Origin: Gammaproteobacteria bacterium
Lineage (GTDB): Bacteria; Pseudomonadota; Gammaproteobacteria; Burkholderiales; Gallionellaceae
DNA: 64,000 bases
Assembly: GCA_018814405.1 (NCBI GenBank)
Contig: JAHIZO010000005.1
Span: 1-64,000 of the forward strand
Direction: 5' to 3'
The notes below the pieces were generated by a model, which made no database searches, was not told the DNA's origin, and saw only the letters and a program-made list of their open reading frames with translations. The position numbers and the translations under genes are program-made. This document shows, in pieces, positions 60,949 through 64,000 of the stretch; within the stretch, counting starts at the first letter, position 1; each line of letters starts with the position of its first letter.

Positions 60949-61058
60949 GTATTTTCCCCCGTTAGGTTGATGTTGATGGAATTGCCCCAGTTTTTTCCGG
61001 ATGCTGCTCTCTTTCCCAGCGTGTAATTAGGCGCAATAAGGCATGCCAGTGTCTATAA

Positions 61059-61091
61059 CCCCATTGGGTAGTGTGGGCAACCCACATGGGG
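61059..61091 (-). promoter_or_regulatory. Nested inverted repeats upstream of sqr
   Basis: CCCCAT (61059-61064) pairs with ATGGGG (61086-61091) around an inner TGTGGG/CCCACA hairpin (61072-61086, loop CAA; the A at 61086 is shared). The element lies 111-143 bases before the sqr start and right after the response regulator stop (61100). It may be a terminator remnant or an operator. Confidence 0.4.
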
Positions 61092-61099
61092 GTGTGGCC

Positions 61100-61762
61100 T
61101 TAAAGATCGTTATCTGCATTGTTCTGTTCCTTGGCGAATAGGACGGCAGCTTTGACGCGAGAAGACAGATTGAGTTTGTTCAGGATGTGGCGCACGTGTT
61201 GTTTGACGGTGTCGTAGCTAATGGACAGCGTCTGCGCGATGGCTTTGTTGCTTTCGCCGCGTGCGAGCAGTTGCAGAATCTCTTTCTCGCGTTCGGTCAG
61301 CAGGCTGAGAGAATGTCGTGGCTCGCTACCGGGCTGTTTGCCCTTGAGCATGTCGATCATCTTCACGGTCATCGAGGGGGCGACCACCATCTCGCCAGCC
61401 GCGACACGGCGGATAGCATCGACAACATCTTCCGGTGCCATATCTTTCAGCAGGAAGCCGCGTGCACCGGCCTTGATGGCGTTGGAGAGGTCGGTCTCGG
61501 AATCGCTCATGGTGAGGATCACAGTGGGGATGGTGCAGCCATCGTCACGGATCTGCTGCAACATGGCGATACCGTCCATCGGTTTCATGCGCAGATCCAT
61601 CACGATGACATCGGGTTCCAGTTCGATCAGTTTCTGTAGTGCTTCCAGCGTGCCGACTGCGCCGAGCACGTTGAATCCGTAGCCGTTGCTCAACAGTTCA
61701 CACAGTCCCATGCGACAAAGGTTCTGGTCATCCACCAGGGCGATCTTCAGCATCTCACTCAT
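61100..61762 (-). CDS. NarL/FixJ-type response regulator
   Basis: The 220-aa transcription regulator has a receiver (residues 1-125; acidic pair Asp11-Asp12, phosphoacceptor Asp56 in VIVMDLRMKPMDG, Lys in FLLKDMAPED) and a LuxR-type helix-turn-helix (about 150-215: LTEREKEILQLLARGESNKAIAQ, TVKQHVRHILNKL). It overlaps the kinase gene by 8 bases and is encoded between that gene and sqr, so sqr is a plausible target. Confidence 0.93.
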   Translation of the reverse strand: MSEMLKIALVDDQNLCRMGLCELLSNGYGFNVLGAVGTLEALQKLIELEPDVIVMDLRMKPMDGIAMLQQIRDDGCTIPTVILTMSDSETDLSNAIKAGARGFLLKDMAPEDVVDAIRRVAAGEMVVAPSMTVKMIDMLKGKQPGSEPRHSLSLLTEREKEILQLLARGESNKAIAQTLSISYDTVKQHVRHILNKLNLSSRVKAAVLFAKEQNNADNDL

Positions 61763-62975
61763 TCATCGTTCTCCAGTTGGCTTCCGGTTCGGGGAAGTAA
61801 AATTGTACGCAAGTTCCCAGACCTTTTGTGCTCTCGACTCTGATCTCGCCGCCGACACGTTGTGCACGCTCGCGCATGATGACCAAACCGTAATGACCTT
61901 CGGCGGGGGCAAATGTGCCGACGCCATTATCTTCTACCATGAATACATAGTAACCGCAGACATAATCGACTATCACTCTGGCATGCGAAGCGTTGGAATG
62001 CTTCTCTATATTGGAGAGCGCTTCGCGCACGATGTTATAGGTCTGTATCTCGTGTTCCAGGGGCAGATCGAGGTCGGCGATGCGCACTTTGCAGTCAAGC
62101 ACGATATGGTTGCGCCGGTTGAATTCGCCGCACAGGTCTTGCAAGGCATACAACAAGCCGGCCGGATTCATCTCGCTGCGAAAATCGGTGATCAGTGCCC
62201 GCACCGCTTTCTGGCCGATCTCAAGCGCGTCTTCGATATCTCCGACGTATTTCGCGGCCGTGTTCTTGTTATTGCGCACCGCGTCGCGTAGCAGTGTGGT
62301 GTTCATGCGTGCGTAATTCAGCGTCTGGGCCAGCGAGTCATGTATCTCGTTGGCAATGGACTGGCGCTCCATCAATAATTCTGCGCGACGCGCTTCGCGA
62401 CCGGCTTGGGTGTGTTCGATCAGGGCAGCCAGCATATCGGCGAAGTTGACCGCCATCTGAGCGGTCGGGCTGAACGTGGTCTGCGGGGTGTCAAAGAACA
62501 GGGTGAATACACCGAGCAGCGTGTCGGCAGATTCACGGCCTTCCAAGGGGATGGAGATCACCGATTGCATGCGTTGACTGGCTGAGCCGCATTGTCGGGT
62601 CTCGCAATTTTCGATGGTGGTGGCGCACATGCCGTGGCGGAAAGCGTCACGATTGCATTCTTCGCAGGCCAGTTCACTCACGCGTTCGGAATCCAGCTCC
62701 TCGTTCGAGAGGCCGACAGTACTGATGACGGGCAGGGTCTGCTCATCCGGCAGCAGGATGCGGATCACCCCGGCGCGTGCATGCAACATGCCGAGGGCGG
62801 ATTCCAGGCAATGGTTGAGCAGGGTCTCAAGATCGCTGGCGCGCTGGGAAATGAAGCTCTGTTCCACGCATGCGTCCACACCGCCGTCCAGATCGGGCGG
62901 AATGAATTCCGGCTCGCTTGTCCAGAAGAATTCGGTTTCATCCGAAAGCTCTGCGGGGATGGATAGTCTGTTCAT
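61755..62975 (-). CDS. Cytoplasmic GAF-domain histidine kinase with a five-Cys cluster
   Basis: The 406-aa NarX/NreB-like kinase lacks membrane segments. A GAF-like sensor (about residues 40-190) contains Cys104, Cys107, Cys117, Cys124 and Cys129 (ELACEECNRD, HGMCATT, ENCETRQCG), a C-x2-C-x9-C-x6-C-x4-C pattern that could bind an Fe-S cluster, zinc or react with sulfur. HisKA_3 phosphoacceptor His212 is in NEIHDSLAQTLN; the HATPase domain ends near 395 with DNGVGTF. It phosphorylates, by inference, the response regulator encoded by the overlapping downstream gene. Confidence 0.92.
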   Translation of the reverse strand: MNRLSIPAELSDETEFFWTSEPEFIPPDLDGGVDACVEQSFISQRASDLETLLNHCLESALGMLHARAGVIRILLPDEQTLPVISTVGLSNEELDSERVSELACEECNRDAFRHGMCATTIENCETRQCGSASQRMQSVISIPLEGRESADTLLGVFTLFFDTPQTTFSPTAQMAVNFADMLAALIEHTQAGREARRAELLMERQSIANEIHDSLAQTLNYARMNTTLLRDAVRNNKNTAAKYVGDIEDALEIGQKAVRALITDFRSEMNPAGLLYALQDLCGEFNRRNHIVLDCKVRIADLDLPLEHEIQTYNIVREALSNIEKHSNASHARVIVDYVCGYYVFMVEDNGVGTFAPAEGHYGLVIMRERAQRVGGEIRVESTKGLGTCVQFYFPEPEANWRTMNE

Positions 62976-63112
62976 CGTGACTCTGCAAGAAAGGGTTGCT
63001 TGATCCAGCTCAAGACGTTTTGCGGTACTGAAGTACGCTTATCGTTTCAAGGTTATGTCGCTTTTCAATAAATATCAACCGTTAGGCAATTGTGTTCGAA
63101 TATCCCCCGCCA

Positions 63113-63139
63113 ATCGGGGTGGGACGACGCTCACCCGAT
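63113..63139. promoter_or_regulatory. Inverted repeat between the kinase and yfcE-like genes
   Basis: ATCGGGGTG (63113-63121) and CACCCGAT (63132-63139) are complementary apart from one bulged G. The repeat lies in the 230-base divergent control region of the kinase operon (minus) and the phosphoesterase gene (plus). It may be an operator; no known consensus is recognised. Apart from this repeat and an imperfect FNR-like half-match at 63000 the gap holds nothing I can name. Confidence 0.35.
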
Positions 63140-63205
63140 ATGGCTATAGACCCCGCGCGCTTTATTCTGCCTAATGCGGGCTAATTCCAGACAGACAGCA
63201 AGGGT

Positions 63206-63739
63206 ATGAAGATCTGCATCGTTTCAGACAGTCATGATCGTTCCGACGCATTGGTGCATGCCATCAACGCAGCCAAGGACGAAGGCGCGCAAGCAGTGAT
63301 CCATTGCGGCGATCTGATCGGTGCCAATACCATGCGCGCCTCTCTCAAGCTCGGGCTGCCCATCCATGCCGTGCACGGTAACAATCTGGGTGATGTCCAC
63401 GCACTGTACCGCATGATGAAGAACAACCCCGGCGTATTCACCTATTACGGCGAAGAAGCTGTGCTGGAACTCGGCGGTCGCAAGCTATTCATCACCCACA
63501 TGCCAAACCACGGACATGCTTTTGCCTGCACCGGCGATTACGATCTGGTCTGCCATGGCCACAGTCATACCGCGCATGTTGGGCTGCAAAAACACGTCCA
63601 GGACGGTGCATGCTGGCTGGTCAATCCCGGCTCGGTCGCCGGTATCGATGCGCCCGGCATAGTTGCTATGCCGACTTGGGTGCTGGGCGACTTGTCCAGC
63701 ATGCATTTCGAGATACGCAAACTACCTGAGGTTTGCTGA
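63206..63739 (+). CDS. YfcE/MJ0936-family metallophosphoesterase
   Basis: The 177-aa calcineurin-like phosphodiesterase has the metal-site series SDSHDR, HCGDLIG, HGNNLG, THMPNHG and CHGHSHT. The common family motif GNCD reads GNNL here. The C-terminal VNPGSVAG is typical. No signal peptide, so cytoplasmic. Natural substrates of this family are largely unknown. The neighbouring rhodanese gene begins 111 bases downstream on the same strand. Confidence 0.88.
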   Translation: MKICIVSDSHDRSDALVHAINAAKDEGAQAVIHCGDLIGANTMRASLKLGLPIHAVHGNNLGDVHALYRMMKNNPGVFTYYGEEAVLELGGRKLFITHMPNHGHAFACTGDYDLVCHGHSHTAHVGLQKHVQDGACWLVNPGSVAGIDAPGIVAMPTWVLGDLSSMHFEIRKLPEVC

Positions 63740-63850
63740 GCGATCCGGTTGCTGGTAAGCCACGTCATCCAGCCGAAGAAATTGCAGGATATGGCCGGAA
63801 AATAATAGGGCTATAATCTGTCAGACCAGAACTAATCAGGAGCAACGACC

Positions 63851-64000
63851 ATGCAACATCTCACCCCAAAAGAAGCTTACGATTTTCTGCAGTCCAATCC
63901 CGAAGCAGTGTTTGTCGATGTGCGCAGTGAGATGGAATATATGTTCGTCGGCCATCCGCGCGGTTCCATCCATATCCCCTGGGTAGACGGACCGGATTGG
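63851..64000 (+). CDS. Rhodanese-like protein, 5' part cut by the window edge
   Basis: Fifty codons from ATG 63851 to the window end. The translation begins MQHLTPKEAYDFLQSNPEAV and continues with FVDVRSEMEYMFVGHPRGS and HIPW, the N-terminal half of a rhodanese fold. The catalytic Cys loop lies beyond the edge. AGGAG is placed 8 bases before the start. A sulfurtransferase role fits the sulfur-oxidation neighbourhood. Confidence 0.88.
   Translation, partial: MQHLTPKEAYDFLQSNPEAVFVDVRSEMEYMFVGHPRGSIHIPWVDGPDW

Noticed and set aside
63000-63013. TTGATCCAGCTCAA as a possible FNR box upstream of the kinase operon
   Set aside because: One mismatch in a core half-site and a position only about 30 bases before the kinase start codon, with no -10 at proper spacing.

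Overview
The window reads as chromosome of a sulfur-oxidising betaproteobacterium, most likely in Nitrosomonadales close to Gallionellaceae/Sideroxydans or Sulfuricella-type lineages. This placement is inferred from gene content and order (rRNA operon end, pyrG-kdsA-eno-ftsB, exbBD-lpxK-trm112-kdsB-adk, reverse dsr cluster, SQR); no phylogeny was run. Coding density is high, many start and stop codons overlap, and I see no insertion sequence, phage gene, tRNA or CRISPR array.

Positions 1-34.6 kb are mostly housekeeping. The 3' end of a 5S rRNA and its terminator are followed by pyrG-kdsA-eno-ftsB, then pgm, recQ, a YebC/YeeN protein, an EamA transporter and a small secreted Cys protein. Next come folD, ppa, an HDOD protein, a GGDEF-EAL protein and the pyrophosphate pair pfp-hppA. 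Divergent from pfp is an MBL-fold di-iron (ODP-type) gene preceded by a perfect FNR box. The exbB-exbD-lpxK-trm112-kdsB-adk-glcG operon follows, then map-glnD, a DEAD-box helicase, a PhnD-like lipoprotein beside a sensor diguanylate cyclase, htpG with a sigma-32-type promoter, a tandem-receiver protein and a FecR-domain protein.

Positions 34.7-54.1 kb form the sulfur-oxidation core. A canonical reverse-type cluster dsrABEFHCMKLJOPN runs on the + strand and continues into a DUF4202 protein, a CysG siroheme synthase and four little-known proteins. Divergent from dsrA is a tightly overlapped six-gene minus-strand operon: a 71-aa protein, a protein resembling the Cas6/Cmx6 family, a DsrC homologue lacking both redox cysteines, a tandem TusA-domain protein, an unknown 211-aa protein and a TauD-type dioxygenase. 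This accessory operon is the best candidate in the window for an undescribed system.

Positions 54.1-64 kb hold a compact molybdenum-cofactor operon (moaA-moaC-moaD-moaE-GNAT-mobB-mobA-moeA-mogA), a type I-like sulfide:quinone reductase, a NarL-type response regulator with a cytoplasmic GAF kinase carrying a five-cysteine cluster, a YfcE-like phosphoesterase and the start of a rhodanese gene cut by the window edge.

Together the genes suggest this path: SQR oxidises sulfide, TusA/DsrEFH/DsrC relay the sulfane sulfur, and reverse DsrAB with DsrMKJOP and DsrL oxidises it to sulfite. CysG and DsrN supply siro(heme)amide. The Mo-cofactor operon could support a molybdoenzyme for sulfite or nitrate outside this window.
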